From assembly GCA_016278485.1 (NCBI GenBank), contig JADQBT010000010.1, positions 248,001 through 312,000 on the forward strand: DNA of 64,000 bases, given 5' to 3'. Position 1 is the first letter of the stretch; every line of letters starts with the position of its first letter. Origin of the DNA: Halanaerobiales bacterium. Lineage in GTDB: Bacteria; Bacillota; Halanaerobiia; Halanaerobiales; Halanaerobiaceae. Made by a program: the position numbers and the translations under genes. The notes under the pieces are model-generated. The model was not told the origin of the DNA, did not search any database, and was given only the letters and a program-made list of their open reading frames with translations. Shown here in pieces: positions 45,493 through 54,647 of this stretch.

Positions 45493-46500
45493 ATGATTAG
45501 TATTAGTCTGTGTATGGTTGTTAAAAACAATGAAGATACATTAAATGAAAGCCTTAAATCCTGCAAAGGTATAATTGATGAGATAATAATTGTTGATCTC
45601 GGTTCTACTGATAAAACTATAGATATTGCCAAAACATTTACTGATAATTTTTACGAATTTGATCCAAATGAAACTGAATTAAATGCTAAAAATTTTGCCT
45701 GTAGAATTGCTACTTGTGATTATATCTTCTGGTTAAATCCTCAAGATATAATTTATGAAGAAGCTAGAAAAGAAATTAATAAATTAAAATCAACATTAAG
45801 TCCAAATTTTGATTACTTAACAATGAATTACAACACTAGACCATCCAACCATAGAGAAATAAGATTATTTAAAAAGACTCCTAATTTTGACTGGAATAAC
45901 TTGTATAATAACAAAGAGAAAATCAATAAAGAAATAATTGATACTGATATTACTATTCATAAGAAAAATCAAAATTTAGATCCAGTAAAAACCTTTCAAG
46001 AGGCCAATGATTTATATGAAAATAATCAATTTTTTCAAGCTCTTACTAAGTATAAAAGCTTATTAGAAAATAATGATATTGATATTGAATATAAAATTTA
46101 CATCTGTGGTATTCTTTCAGATTACTATCTCTCCCATAACAAAATGGAAAAAGCTCTTAAATTTATTCTGAAATCCTTTGAATATAGTACACCTCGTGCA
46201 GAATTTTGCTGTCGACTAGGATTTTATTTTTTTATTGAAAATAAAATAAAACAAGCTAAATATTGGTACAAATTAGCGACAAACTTAGAAAAACCTGAAG
46301 ATAAATATGGTTTTCTAGATGACGCATATTGGACCTGGTCTCCATATATGCAACTAAGCATGTGCTACATTAGACAAGAAGACTATGAACGCGCCTATAA
46401 ATACAACGAGAAAGCATTACAATTAAATCCAGATAGTGAGCAACTACTCAATAATAAAATATTTCTTGAAACAAGAATGGATAGTTTGATATCACCATAA
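45493..46500 (+). CDS. GT2-type glycosyltransferase/TPR protein with degenerate DXD
   Basis: 335 residues, start at the second ATG (45493) to suit AGGAGG six bases upstream. N-terminal GT2 fold (ISLCMVVKNNEDTLNESL, IVDLGSTDKTIDIAK) and C-terminal TPR-like helices (MEKALKFILKSFEYSTPRAE, YKYNEKALQLNPDSEQ). The catalytic DXD place reads FWLNPQDII, whereas the paralogue at 53554 has WLDADDII, so this one may be inactive or a scaffold. First gene of the glycosylation operon. Confidence 0.78.
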   Translation: MISISLCMVVKNNEDTLNESLKSCKGIIDEIIIVDLGSTDKTIDIAKTFTDNFYEFDPNETELNAKNFACRIATCDYIFWLNPQDIIYEEARKEINKLKSTLSPNFDYLTMNYNTRPSNHREIRLFKKTPNFDWNNLYNNKEKINKEIIDTDITIHKKNQNLDPVKTFQEANDLYENNQFFQALTKYKSLLENNDIDIEYKIYICGILSDYYLSHNKMEKALKFILKSFEYSTPRAEFCCRLGFYFFIENKIKQAKYWYKLATNLEKPEDKYGFLDDAYWTWSPYMQLSMCYIRQEDYERAYKYNEKALQLNPDSEQLLNNKIFLETRMDSLISP

Positions 46501-46565
46501 TTTATTTTTAACATATAATAATTTTAAGTAATTAAATTATTGTATTTTTAGGAGTGTCATTATTA

Positions 46566-47324
46566 ATGAAAGGTATAATACTAGCAGGTGGCACAGGTTC
46601 AAGACTCTTCCCCTTAACAAAAGTAACGAATAAACATCTATTACCAATAGGTAAATATCCAATGATCTATTATCTAATTGCAAAATTAAAGCAAGCAAAT
46701 ATCAAAGATATAATGATAGTTTCAGGCAAAGATCATATGGGCTCAGTGGTAAATTTATTGGGAAGTGGACATGAATTTGGAGTTAATTTTACATTTAGGA
46801 TACAAGACCGTCCCGGAGGAATTGCAGAAGCTTTGAGTCTCTGTCAGGAATTTGCAAGAAAAGAAGATTGTATAGTTTTACTTGGTGATAACATTTTTGA
46901 AGATAATATTTATGAATATGTAAAAAATTTTAAGTCCCAAAGCTCAGGTGCAAAAGTATTATTGAAAAAAGTTAAAGATCCTAAACGGTATGGAGTACCC
47001 GAGATTAGTAAAAACAAAGTAATAAATATTGAAGAAAAACCTAAAAATCCCAAAAGCAATTACTGTGTAACTGGAATATATATGTATGATTATAGGGTAT
47101 TTGATATCATTAAAACATTAAATCCTTCAGCTAGAGGTGAACTTGAAATTACAGACGTAAATAATTGGTATATTAAAAATGACTTGCTTTCCTACGACAT
47201 ACTAGATGGTTGGTGGACTGATGCAGGCACTTTTAATTCTTTGTTAAATGCAAATATATTATCTAAAAATATTGATTTAGATGTAATTTTAAGTAGAGAT
47301 TATCAGGTTGGAATGAGTAAATGA
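46566..47324 (+). CDS. rfbA: Glucose-1-phosphate thymidylyltransferase
   Basis: 252 residues from ATG 46566 (MKGIILAGGTGSRLFPLT). Makes dTDP-glucose, first step of dTDP-rhamnose synthesis. Nucleotide loop GGTGSRLFPLTKVTNKHLLP, sugar-binding LGDNIFEDNI and EEKPKNPKSNY, GWWTDAGT at the C-terminal third. Short form of the enzyme (about 250 residues), as in Bacillus exosporium clusters. Upstream GGAG is 11 nt away, a loose spacing. Followed by rfbD with ATGA overlap. Confidence 0.92.
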   Translation: MKGIILAGGTGSRLFPLTKVTNKHLLPIGKYPMIYYLIAKLKQANIKDIMIVSGKDHMGSVVNLLGSGHEFGVNFTFRIQDRPGGIAEALSLCQEFARKEDCIVLLGDNIFEDNIYEYVKNFKSQSSGAKVLLKKVKDPKRYGVPEISKNKVINIEEKPKNPKSNYCVTGIYMYDYRVFDIIKTLNPSARGELEITDVNNWYIKNDLLSYDILDGWWTDAGTFNSLLNANILSKNIDLDVILSRDYQVGMSK

Positions 47325-48202
47325 AAATACTAATTACAGGAGCAAATGGTCAACTAGGCAGTCACATTACTTCCATAATTAATAAAGGAAGTTCTAAACT
47401 TGGGAAAATTGACAAATCCTATGCCTCTGCGCAAGTTTTTAATTTAGATAAGACTATATTAGATATTTCTTTATTTAAAAATTTAAAAAATATTTTATTT
47501 GATATTAAGCCTAATCTGGTAATAAATTGTGCCGCATTTACAAAAGTTGATGCATGTGAAAAAAATATAGAACTGGCTTTTAAAGTTAATTCTTTAGGCT
47601 GTAGGAATATAGCCCTTTTATCTAATGAGATTGATGCAAAATTAATACACATATCAACAGATTATGTTTTTGCTGGAAATAAATCAACACCCTATCGAGA
47701 ATTTGATCCCCCTTCTCCTATTAATATTTACGGAAAGACTAAACTTTTAGGTGAAAAATATATCAAACAATATTGCAGAAATCATTTTATTTTTAGAACT
47801 TCCTGGCTTTATGGGTATACTGGTGAAAATTTTGTTAAAAAAATAATTAAACTGGGATTAGAAAAAAACCATCTCAATATAGTAGCTGACCAGATCGGGA
47901 CACCTACTAATGTTGAAGATTTAACATACCATATATTAAAAATTGCTTTAACTAATGAATATGGACTTTACCATTGTTCTAATAATGGCAGCTGTAGCTG
48001 GTTTGAGTTTGCAAAAAAAATCATAGAACAACGCCAGATAAATTGTAGTTTAAATCCAATAAAAACAGAAAATTTAGATCAAGTTGCTAAAAGACCTTCT
48101 TATTCCGTATTAGATAATTTAATGCTCAGATGTACTTTTAGAGACAAAATGAGGCGATGGGAAGATGCTTTGGAAGAATTTAATAAAAATTTGAAAGTCT
48201 AG
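47321..48202 (+). CDS. rfbD: dTDP-4-dehydrorhamnose reductase
   Basis: 293-residue short-chain dehydrogenase. NADPH loop ITGANGQLGSH, ISTDYVFAGNKSTPYREFD, catalytic YGKTKLLGEKY, RTSWLYG and DQIGTPTNVEDL. Final step of dTDP-L-rhamnose synthesis. Overlaps rfbA by 4 bp. Confidence 0.93.
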   Translation: MKILITGANGQLGSHITSIINKGSSKLGKIDKSYASAQVFNLDKTILDISLFKNLKNILFDIKPNLVINCAAFTKVDACEKNIELAFKVNSLGCRNIALLSNEIDAKLIHISTDYVFAGNKSTPYREFDPPSPINIYGKTKLLGEKYIKQYCRNHFIFRTSWLYGYTGENFVKKIIKLGLEKNHLNIVADQIGTPTNVEDLTYHILKIALTNEYGLYHCSNNGSCSWFEFAKKIIEQRQINCSLNPIKTENLDQVAKRPSYSVLDNLMLRCTFRDKMRRWEDALEEFNKNLKV

Positions 48203-48211
48203 GAGGTAACT

Positions 48212-49228
48212 ATGCAATCATTTCTAATTACTGGCGGAGCAGGTTTTATCGGCTCTAACTTTATTATATATATGCTCAAAAACAACCAAAACATTATGAT
48301 TATAAATGTTGATAAATTAACCTATGCTGGAAATTTGGATAATCTTAAAGAAATAAATAATAATTCAAACTATAAATTTATTAATGCAGATATATGTAAT
48401 GAAAAAGCTATTACCAAAGTTTTCAATGAATATGAAATAGATTATGTTATAAATTTTGCTGCAGAATCTCATGTTGACAAAAGCATAGCAAACCCTAAAT
48501 TATTTGTAAAAACTAATGTTCTTGGAACTATAAACCTATTAAATATTGCCAAAAAATTTTGGCAAATAGAAGCTGGTTTCAAAAAAAACAAAAAATTTAT
48601 ACAAATATCTACAGACGAGGTATATGGTTCATTAGGCGATACTGGATATTTTACAGAAAAAACTCCACTTGATCCACATAGCCCATATTCAGCAAGTAAA
48701 GCAAGTGCTGATTTAATAGTGAAATCATATTTTGAAACTTATAAAATGCCGATTAATATTACAAGATGTTCTAATAATTATGGCCCCTATCAATATCCAG
48801 AAAAATTAATTCCTCTAATTATCAATAACTGCCTAAAACAGAAACCCTTGCCTATCTATGGAGATGGCCTTAATGTAAGAGATTGGTTATATGTTCTTGA
48901 TCACTGCAAAGCAATTGGAATGGTTATTAAAGACGGAAATATAGGCGAAATTTATAATGTCGGAGGACATAACGAAAAAACTAATCTCCAGCTTGTAAAA
49001 ACCATAATCAAATATTTAAATAAAAATTTTGATCCTACAATAACAGAAGAATTGATTGAATATGTTGAAGATAGAAAAGGTCATGATAGACGCTATGCCA
49101 TTGATTCTACAAAGATAAAAACCGAATTAGGTTGGAAACCGCAGACAAGTTTCGAGAAAGGAATAATTAAAACTATTAATTGGTATTTACAAAACATTAA
49201 CTGGCTCGAAAAAATTTCAACCTCTTAA
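48212..49228 (+). CDS. rfbB: dTDP-glucose 4,6-dehydratase
   Basis: 338-residue extended SDR enzyme: ITGGAGFIGSNF, FAAESHVDKSI, STDEVYGSLGDTGYF, catalytic YSASKASADLIV and RCSNNYGPYQYPEKLIPL. Second pathway step, giving the 4-keto-6-deoxy sugar. AGGAGGT before the ATG, nine bases after rfbD. Confidence 0.95.
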   Translation: MQSFLITGGAGFIGSNFIIYMLKNNQNIMIINVDKLTYAGNLDNLKEINNNSNYKFINADICNEKAITKVFNEYEIDYVINFAAESHVDKSIANPKLFVKTNVLGTINLLNIAKKFWQIEAGFKKNKKFIQISTDEVYGSLGDTGYFTEKTPLDPHSPYSASKASADLIVKSYFETYKMPINITRCSNNYGPYQYPEKLIPLIINNCLKQKPLPIYGDGLNVRDWLYVLDHCKAIGMVIKDGNIGEIYNVGGHNEKTNLQLVKTIIKYLNKNFDPTITEELIEYVEDRKGHDRRYAIDSTKIKTELGWKPQTSFEKGIIKTINWYLQNINWLEKISTS

Positions 49229-49266
49229 ATTTAGACATATCACCTTTCTGCCAACAGGAGGCAAAT

Positions 49267-49821
49267 ATGAAAAATTTTAGTTTTTCGAGGACACCGCTTG
49301 CTGGTTTGTTAATAATTGAACCAAAGGTATTTAGAGATGATCGTGGTTACTTTATGGAAACTTATAATTATAAAGATTGTAAAAGAGCTGGTCTTAATGT
49401 AAGATTCGTACAAGATAATCAATCGCGTTCAAAAAAAGGCGTTCTTCGTGGGCTCCATTTTCAAAGAAATCACCCCCAAGGAAAATTAGTAAGGGTTATT
49501 AAAGGTAAGGTATTTGACGTTGCAGTCGATCTCAGAAAAAAGTCGGAGACACTAGGTAGATGGTTTGGAATCATTTTAAGTGCTACAAATAAAAAACAAC
49601 TATATATTCCTAAAGGTTTTGCACACGGATTTTTAGTCTTAGCTGAAAATACTGAGTTTGTCTATAAGTGTACAGATTTTTATCAACCTGAAGACCAGTA
49701 CGGTATTATCTGGAATGATCCAGACCTAGCTATCCCATGGCCTCTGGAAAAAATAGATACAACTATACTATCAAACAAAGATAGAAATTGGCCTAAATTT
49801 AGAGATTATAATTTCAAATAA
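49267..49821 (+). CDS. rfbC: dTDP-4-dehydrorhamnose 3,5-epimerase
   Basis: 184-residue cupin epimerase. Active-site segments VLRGLHFQRNHPQGKLVRV and PKGFAHGFLVLAENTEF with the catalytic His; YKCTDFYQPEDQYGI near the C-terminus. Completes a full four-enzyme dTDP-rhamnose set in order A-D-B-C. AGGAGG upstream. Confidence 0.94.
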   Translation: MKNFSFSRTPLAGLLIIEPKVFRDDRGYFMETYNYKDCKRAGLNVRFVQDNQSRSKKGVLRGLHFQRNHPQGKLVRVIKGKVFDVAVDLRKKSETLGRWFGIILSATNKKQLYIPKGFAHGFLVLAENTEFVYKCTDFYQPEDQYGIIWNDPDLAIPWPLEKIDTTILSNKDRNWPKFRDYNFK

Positions 49822-49844
49822 TTAATAATAAAAGGATGAGTTAA

Positions 49845-52800
49845 ATGTTTACCAGTATCATAATTTTAACATATAACAAACTTGACTATACAAAAAAATG
49901 TCTCAATAGTATTAGAAAATATACTACTAACGATACTTATGAAATAATTGTAGTCGATAATAATTCTACTGATGGTACTGTAGATTGGCTTAAACAACAA
50001 AATGACATTAGAACTATATTTAATGAAAAAAACTTAGGATTTCCAAAAGGATGTAATCAAGGTATTAGTATTTCTAAAGGAGATAATATTTTACTCTTAA
50101 ATAACGACACTGTTGTAACTCATAATTGGCTCAACAATTTAATTAAAGCTTTATATAGTAGTCAGGATATTGGAGCTGTTGGACCTGTCTCGAATTATTG
50201 TTCAAATTTACAGGCTATAAATGTACCTTATACTAACCTTGCTCAAATGCATGAGTTTGCTAAATCTTATAACATTAGTAATCCCTCATTATGGGAGGAA
50301 CGATTAAGATTAATTGGTTTTTGTTTTTTATTTAAAAGAAAAGTATTGAAAGAGGTTGGTCTATTGGATGAAGTTTTTACACCAGGCAATTTAGAAGATG
50401 ATGATTATAGTTTAAGAATAAGAAAAGCTGGCTATAAATTACTTCTCTGCAAAGATACTTTTATTCATCATTATGGAAGCATCTCTTTTAACAGTGAACC
50501 AGCAAAATTTAAAAATGTGATGTCTAAAAATATCAAAAAATTTATTGACAAATGGGGTATAAACCCCGAATACTTTATGAGGTTAAGAAAAGATTTTACT
50601 GAAAAAATAAAAAGCTTGCAGCTAACCTCTCCTAATATCTTGCATCTAGAGTGTGGAGCAGGTGGTACATTACTTGATATAAAAAATGAAATACCAAAAG
50701 CAAATCTTTATGGTTTAGAAAGTAATGATAAGGCTATTGTGAACACTGATAGTTTCGCAGAAATAGATATTAAATCTAACAATAATATTGATAAATATCC
50801 CAAAAATTTTTTTGATATTATAATAATAACTACACCAAATCATGATCTAGATTATTATTTAAAAGTGTTCAAGAACACAAAAAAACACTTAAAAGAATCC
50901 GGCAGCTACTTACTTGCACTTCCAAAAGATTCGGAAATAAAAGAGTCTTTATTAAATAATGAACTCCCAAAAATATTTGCTGATTTTATGGCAAATGAAA
51001 ATAAAACTTATATTGATATAGTCCTACATTTAGAAATAAATAAAGTTAAAAAAAAACAAAAAAATGAAAAGAAAATTTGTTTTATCAGTTGTGTCAATGA
51101 TGAAAAAACTTATCAAAAGTCTAAACAATTTATTAATAATCTGACAATACCAGAAAGTTATAAAATAGAATTTATCTGTAAAAAAAATTCAAACTGTATA
51201 ACAAAAAGTTATAATGAAGCAATGAAAGAGACAAATGCAAAATACAAAGTCTATCTACATCAAGACGTATATATCATTAACAATAATTTCATAAAAAATA
51301 TTATTGATCTTTTCAAAAGCAATAACAAAATCGGCATGATTGGGGTTGTTGGTTCAAAATATGTTCCCAAAAACGGTGTGTGGTGGGATGAACAATGTAA
51401 ATATGGAAAAGTTTATGAAAACCATTCTGGTAAACTGTCTCTTTTGAATTTTTCAGAAGTGAAAGATGATTATACAAACGTTTCTTTAATAGATGGGTTA
51501 ATTATGATAACACAATATGATATTCCTTGGCGAGATGATCTCTTTGATGACTGGCATTTTTATGATGCATCACAAAGTAAAGAATTTAAAAATGCAGGTT
51601 TAAAAGTAGTAATACCTAAACAAGTATCTCCCTGGTGTATTCATGACTGCGAAATAGTTAGTACAACTAACTATGAAAAATATAGAAAAATATTCATAAA
51701 TGAATATCTCAATAACATCTATAAAACATGCGCCAATTCAACTAATTCTAAAAATAAGCCCACATTTGTAACCTTACTACCTGGAATTCAAAATATCCAT
51801 TTGATTAAAGATGTCGGGATGATCCCATATATTTTAAATAAGTATTACGACTATCAAGCAAAGTTAGTTGCTTATGCTGGGCGTGAATTTCCTTATCTTG
51901 AAAATGAAGTTAAAGGACTTCAAATACAGTATATTAAAAATACTGGCAATTCTACTTTAGATGGCTATTATTACTTGCTTCATAATGCAAGAAATATAGA
52001 CATATTGCAAGTTTATCATTTTCTTCCTAGAACTTTTTATTGGATAAAAACATATAAATCATTTAACCCAAAAGGAAAAATATATTTAAAGCTTGACGCA
52101 AATTCTACGATTAAAAACTTCGATTATTATAAAGATTGTGATGCAACTACAAAAAATTTGCTTTCACAATGTGACTTAATAAGTGTAGAAACAAAAGAAT
52201 TATACGATTATTTAAATCAAAATTGGCCAATTGAAGTTGCTTATGTCCCTAATGGCTTTCATAGTTTTAATTATAAAGATAATTCATATGTCAAATATGA
52301 GCAAAAAGAAAATATTATTTGTTCTGTTGGCAATTTAGGAAGTTATGCAAAGGCGACTGAAGTTCTAATGGAGGCCTTTAAATTAGCTTATAACCAGATT
52401 GGAGATTGGAAATTAAAACTTATCGGTCCAATTGATCAATCTTTTAAGCAATATCTAAAAAATTTTTACAAAGAAAACCCCCAGCTTAGAAATAAAATTA
52501 TTTTCACTGGAGAATTATCAGATAGAACCGCACTTTATGCTGAATATAAAAAAGCAAAAATATTTTGTCTGCCTTCACGTTGGGAATCTTTTGGCATATC
52601 CTTAGTTGAAGCAATAAGTCATGGTTGCTATATTATATGTTCTGATATTATTTCAGCAAATGATATCACTAACAATGAAAAGTATGGTGATATCTTTCAA
52701 AAAAATGATATCAATAAATTATCAAAATTAATAATAACTAATTGTAACAATGAAAGCAAATTAAAAAAACTATGCAATCACATCCAGGACTATGCTTATC

Positions 52801-52856
52801 AAAGATTCAATTGGATCAAAATCTGTAAAGAAATTGATTGTTTGTTAAAAAAATAA
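49845..52856 (+). CDS. Multi-module glycosyltransferase: GT2 / methyltransferase-like / StrF-like GT / GT4
   Basis: 1003 residues. Module 1 (1-~250): GT2 with IIILTYNKLDYTKKCLNSIR, VVDNNSTDGT and LLNNDT. Module 2 (~262-400): Rossmann segment ILHLECGAGGTLLDIKNEIP and FDIIIITTPNHDL, methyltransferase-like. Module 3 (~405-620): KICFISCVNDEKTYQ, KVYLHQDVYI and WWDEQCKYGKVYE, resembling the StrF-type glycosyltransferase. Module 4 (~635-1003): GT4 with ICSVGNLGSYAKATEVL, KIIFTGELSDR and LPSRWESFGISLVEA. Probably assembles several sugars of one glycan. Soluble; SD AAGGATGAG. Sits immediately after the rhamnose genes. Confidence 0.82.
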   Translation: MFTSIIILTYNKLDYTKKCLNSIRKYTTNDTYEIIVVDNNSTDGTVDWLKQQNDIRTIFNEKNLGFPKGCNQGISISKGDNILLLNNDTVVTHNWLNNLIKALYSSQDIGAVGPVSNYCSNLQAINVPYTNLAQMHEFAKSYNISNPSLWEERLRLIGFCFLFKRKVLKEVGLLDEVFTPGNLEDDDYSLRIRKAGYKLLLCKDTFIHHYGSISFNSEPAKFKNVMSKNIKKFIDKWGINPEYFMRLRKDFTEKIKSLQLTSPNILHLECGAGGTLLDIKNEIPKANLYGLESNDKAIVNTDSFAEIDIKSNNNIDKYPKNFFDIIIITTPNHDLDYYLKVFKNTKKHLKESGSYLLALPKDSEIKESLLNNELPKIFADFMANENKTYIDIVLHLEINKVKKKQKNEKKICFISCVNDEKTYQKSKQFINNLTIPESYKIEFICKKNSNCITKSYNEAMKETNAKYKVYLHQDVYIINNNFIKNIIDLFKSNNKIGMIGVVGSKYVPKNGVWWDEQCKYGKVYENHSGKLSLLNFSEVKDDYTNVSLIDGLIMITQYDIPWRDDLFDDWHFYDASQSKEFKNAGLKVVIPKQVSPWCIHDCEIVSTTNYEKYRKIFINEYLNNIYKTCANSTNSKNKPTFVTLLPGIQNIHLIKDVGMIPYILNKYYDYQAKLVAYAGREFPYLENEVKGLQIQYIKNTGNSTLDGYYYLLHNARNIDILQVYHFLPRTFYWIKTYKSFNPKGKIYLKLDANSTIKNFDYYKDCDATTKNLLSQCDLISVETKELYDYLNQNWPIEVAYVPNGFHSFNYKDNSYVKYEQKENIICSVGNLGSYAKATEVLMEAFKLAYNQIGDWKLKLIGPIDQSFKQYLKNFYKENPQLRNKIIFTGELSDRTALYAEYKKAKIFCLPSRWESFGISLVEAISHGCYIICSDIISANDITNNEKYGDIFQKNDINKLSKLIITNCNNESKLKKLCNHIQDYAYQRFNWIKICKEIDCLLKK

Positions 52857-52874
52857 ACTTAGGAGGAATCTGTT

Positions 52875-53549
52875 TTGAATAGATTTTGGAAAAAAACTAT
52901 CTTACCAATTATCGAAAAAACCACCAGAAAACATATTGTTGAAATTGGGTGTTATACGGGAGTAAATACAGAAAACATCATAAAGTACTGTATAAAAAAT
53001 GATGCCAAACTTTCTGCTATAGACCCGTACCCTCTCTTTCCTGTTGAAGAATGGAAAGAGCTTTATAAAGATCATTTTTATTTTTATGAAGATCTTAGTT
53101 TAAATGCCCTACCTAATATCAAAGACTATGACATTGTCCTAATTGATGGTGATCATAATTGGTATACCGTCTATAATGAACTGAATTTAATAGAAGAAAA
53201 TAATAATAGTTTTCCCATAATTTTATTACATGATGTGAGTTGGCCTTATGCCAGGAGAGATCTATATTATAATCCTGAAAATATACCCGAAGAATATCGC
53301 CACCCTTATGGAACTGATGGTATGATACCTGGACAAAGCGAATTAGTTGCTGGAGGATTTAATTGTACTCTCAACAACGCTCTTACTGAAGGAGGAGAAA
53401 AAAATGGTGTTTTAACAGCTGTCGAAGATTTTCTAGATAAATCAGAGTTGAATTTAAATTTTAATTTAATTGAAAAATTTAATGGATTAGGTATTATTTA
53501 TCCAAATCGTAAAGAGTTAAATAAAAAGATTGAAAGTTGTTTGGAGTGA
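52875..53549 (+). CDS. Class I SAM-dependent methyltransferase (sugar O-methyltransferase-like)
   Basis: 224 residues, TTG start with AGGAGG eight bases upstream. SAM-binding segment HIVEIGCYTGVNTENII (~20-36), DPYPLFPVEEW and metal/acid motif YDIVLIDGDHNWYTVYNEL followed by LLHDVSWPYARRD. Resembles the Methyltransf_24/cephalosporin-hydroxylase group. In this operon it may O-methylate rhamnose, as occurs on exosporium glycans. The target is inferred. Confidence 0.75.
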   Translation: MNRFWKKTILPIIEKTTRKHIVEIGCYTGVNTENIIKYCIKNDAKLSAIDPYPLFPVEEWKELYKDHFYFYEDLSLNALPNIKDYDIVLIDGDHNWYTVYNELNLIEENNNSFPIILLHDVSWPYARRDLYYNPENIPEEYRHPYGTDGMIPGQSELVAGGFNCTLNNALTEGGEKNGVLTAVEDFLDKSELNLNFNLIEKFNGLGIIYPNRKELNKKIESCLE

Positions 53550-53553
53550 TTTA

Positions 53554-54624
53554 ATGATAACAATTAGTTTATGCATGATCGTTAAAAATGAAGAAGATAC
53601 TTTAGGATGGTGTCTTAAATCTGTTTGTGAAATTGTAGATGAGATAGTAATTGTAGATACAGGATCAAATGATAAGACTAAAGAAATAGCAAAAAAATAT
53701 ACAAATAATATATATGATTTTAAATGGATTGATGATTTTGCCGCCGCAAGAAATTATTCTTTTTCCAAAGCAACTAAAGATTATATTCTCTGGTTAGATG
53801 CGGACGACATTATTCTTAAAGAAGATAAAAATAAATTTAAACAGTTAAAAAATAATTTAGATTCTTCAGTAGATGTAGTAATGATGAAATATATTGTTGG
53901 TTTTGACAATCAAGGCAATGTAACCCTCTCATATTATAGAGAACGGTTATTAAAGAGATCTAAAAACTTTAAGTGGATTGATCCAATTCATGAATATTTA
54001 GAAGTTAATGGAAATATTATAAATTCAGATATTTGTATTACTCATAAGAAAGTAAACCCTACTTCATCAGATAGAAATTTGAATATATTTAAAAAAATGC
54101 TTTCTGAAGGAAGGAAATTAAGTCCAAGAAATCTTTTTTATTATGCTAGAGAGTTGTACTATAAAAATAAATATAAAAAGGCAATAAAAATATTTAATAA
54201 GTTCTTAGATACCGATCAAGGCTGGGTTGAGGATAATATAAATACGTGCTATCTTCTTTCTATATGCTATGACGAAATAAATGAACAAAAAAATATGTTA
54301 AAAATTTTATTGAAAAGTTTTGAATATGATCTGCCGCGAGCCGAAATATGTTGCCAATTAGGATACTACTATTTTAATTTATCTGATTTTGAAAAGGCAA
54401 TTTTCTGGTATGAACTAGCTACTAAACTCGATAAACCAGAAGGTTGGGGATTTATATTACACGATTTCTGGGACTATATTCCGTATATTCAGCTATGTGT
54501 ATGTCATGATAAAATTGGCAACACCGAAAAAGCAATAAAATATAATAATCTTGCTTTAGAAAATAGACCAAATGATACAGCTGCTTTGTATAATAAAAAA
54601 TATTATGAAGATCTTAAAGATTAA
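53554..54624 (+). CDS. GT2 glycosyltransferase with C-terminal TPR-like repeats
   Basis: 356 residues from ATG 53554 (GGAGTGA upstream, overlapping the previous stop). GT2 domain intact: ISLCMIVKNEEDTLGWCLKS, IVDTGSNDKTKEIAK, and DXD in WLDADDII. C-terminal half has TPR-like helices (YKKAIKIFNKFLDTDQGW, TEKAIKYNNLALENRPND). Paralogue of 45493-46500, including the segment LLKSFEYDLPRAEICCQLGYY. Such GT2-TPR proteins include SunS-like peptide glycosyltransferases, so it could glycosylate the collagen-like protein. Confidence 0.85.
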   Translation: MITISLCMIVKNEEDTLGWCLKSVCEIVDEIVIVDTGSNDKTKEIAKKYTNNIYDFKWIDDFAAARNYSFSKATKDYILWLDADDIILKEDKNKFKQLKNNLDSSVDVVMMKYIVGFDNQGNVTLSYYRERLLKRSKNFKWIDPIHEYLEVNGNIINSDICITHKKVNPTSSDRNLNIFKKMLSEGRKLSPRNLFYYARELYYKNKYKKAIKIFNKFLDTDQGWVEDNINTCYLLSICYDEINEQKNMLKILLKSFEYDLPRAEICCQLGYYYFNLSDFEKAIFWYELATKLDKPEGWGFILHDFWDYIPYIQLCVCHDKIGNTEKAIKYNNLALENRPNDTAALYNKKYYEDLKD

Positions 54625-54647
54625 GCATATTTTTCTTGCAACTTTCT

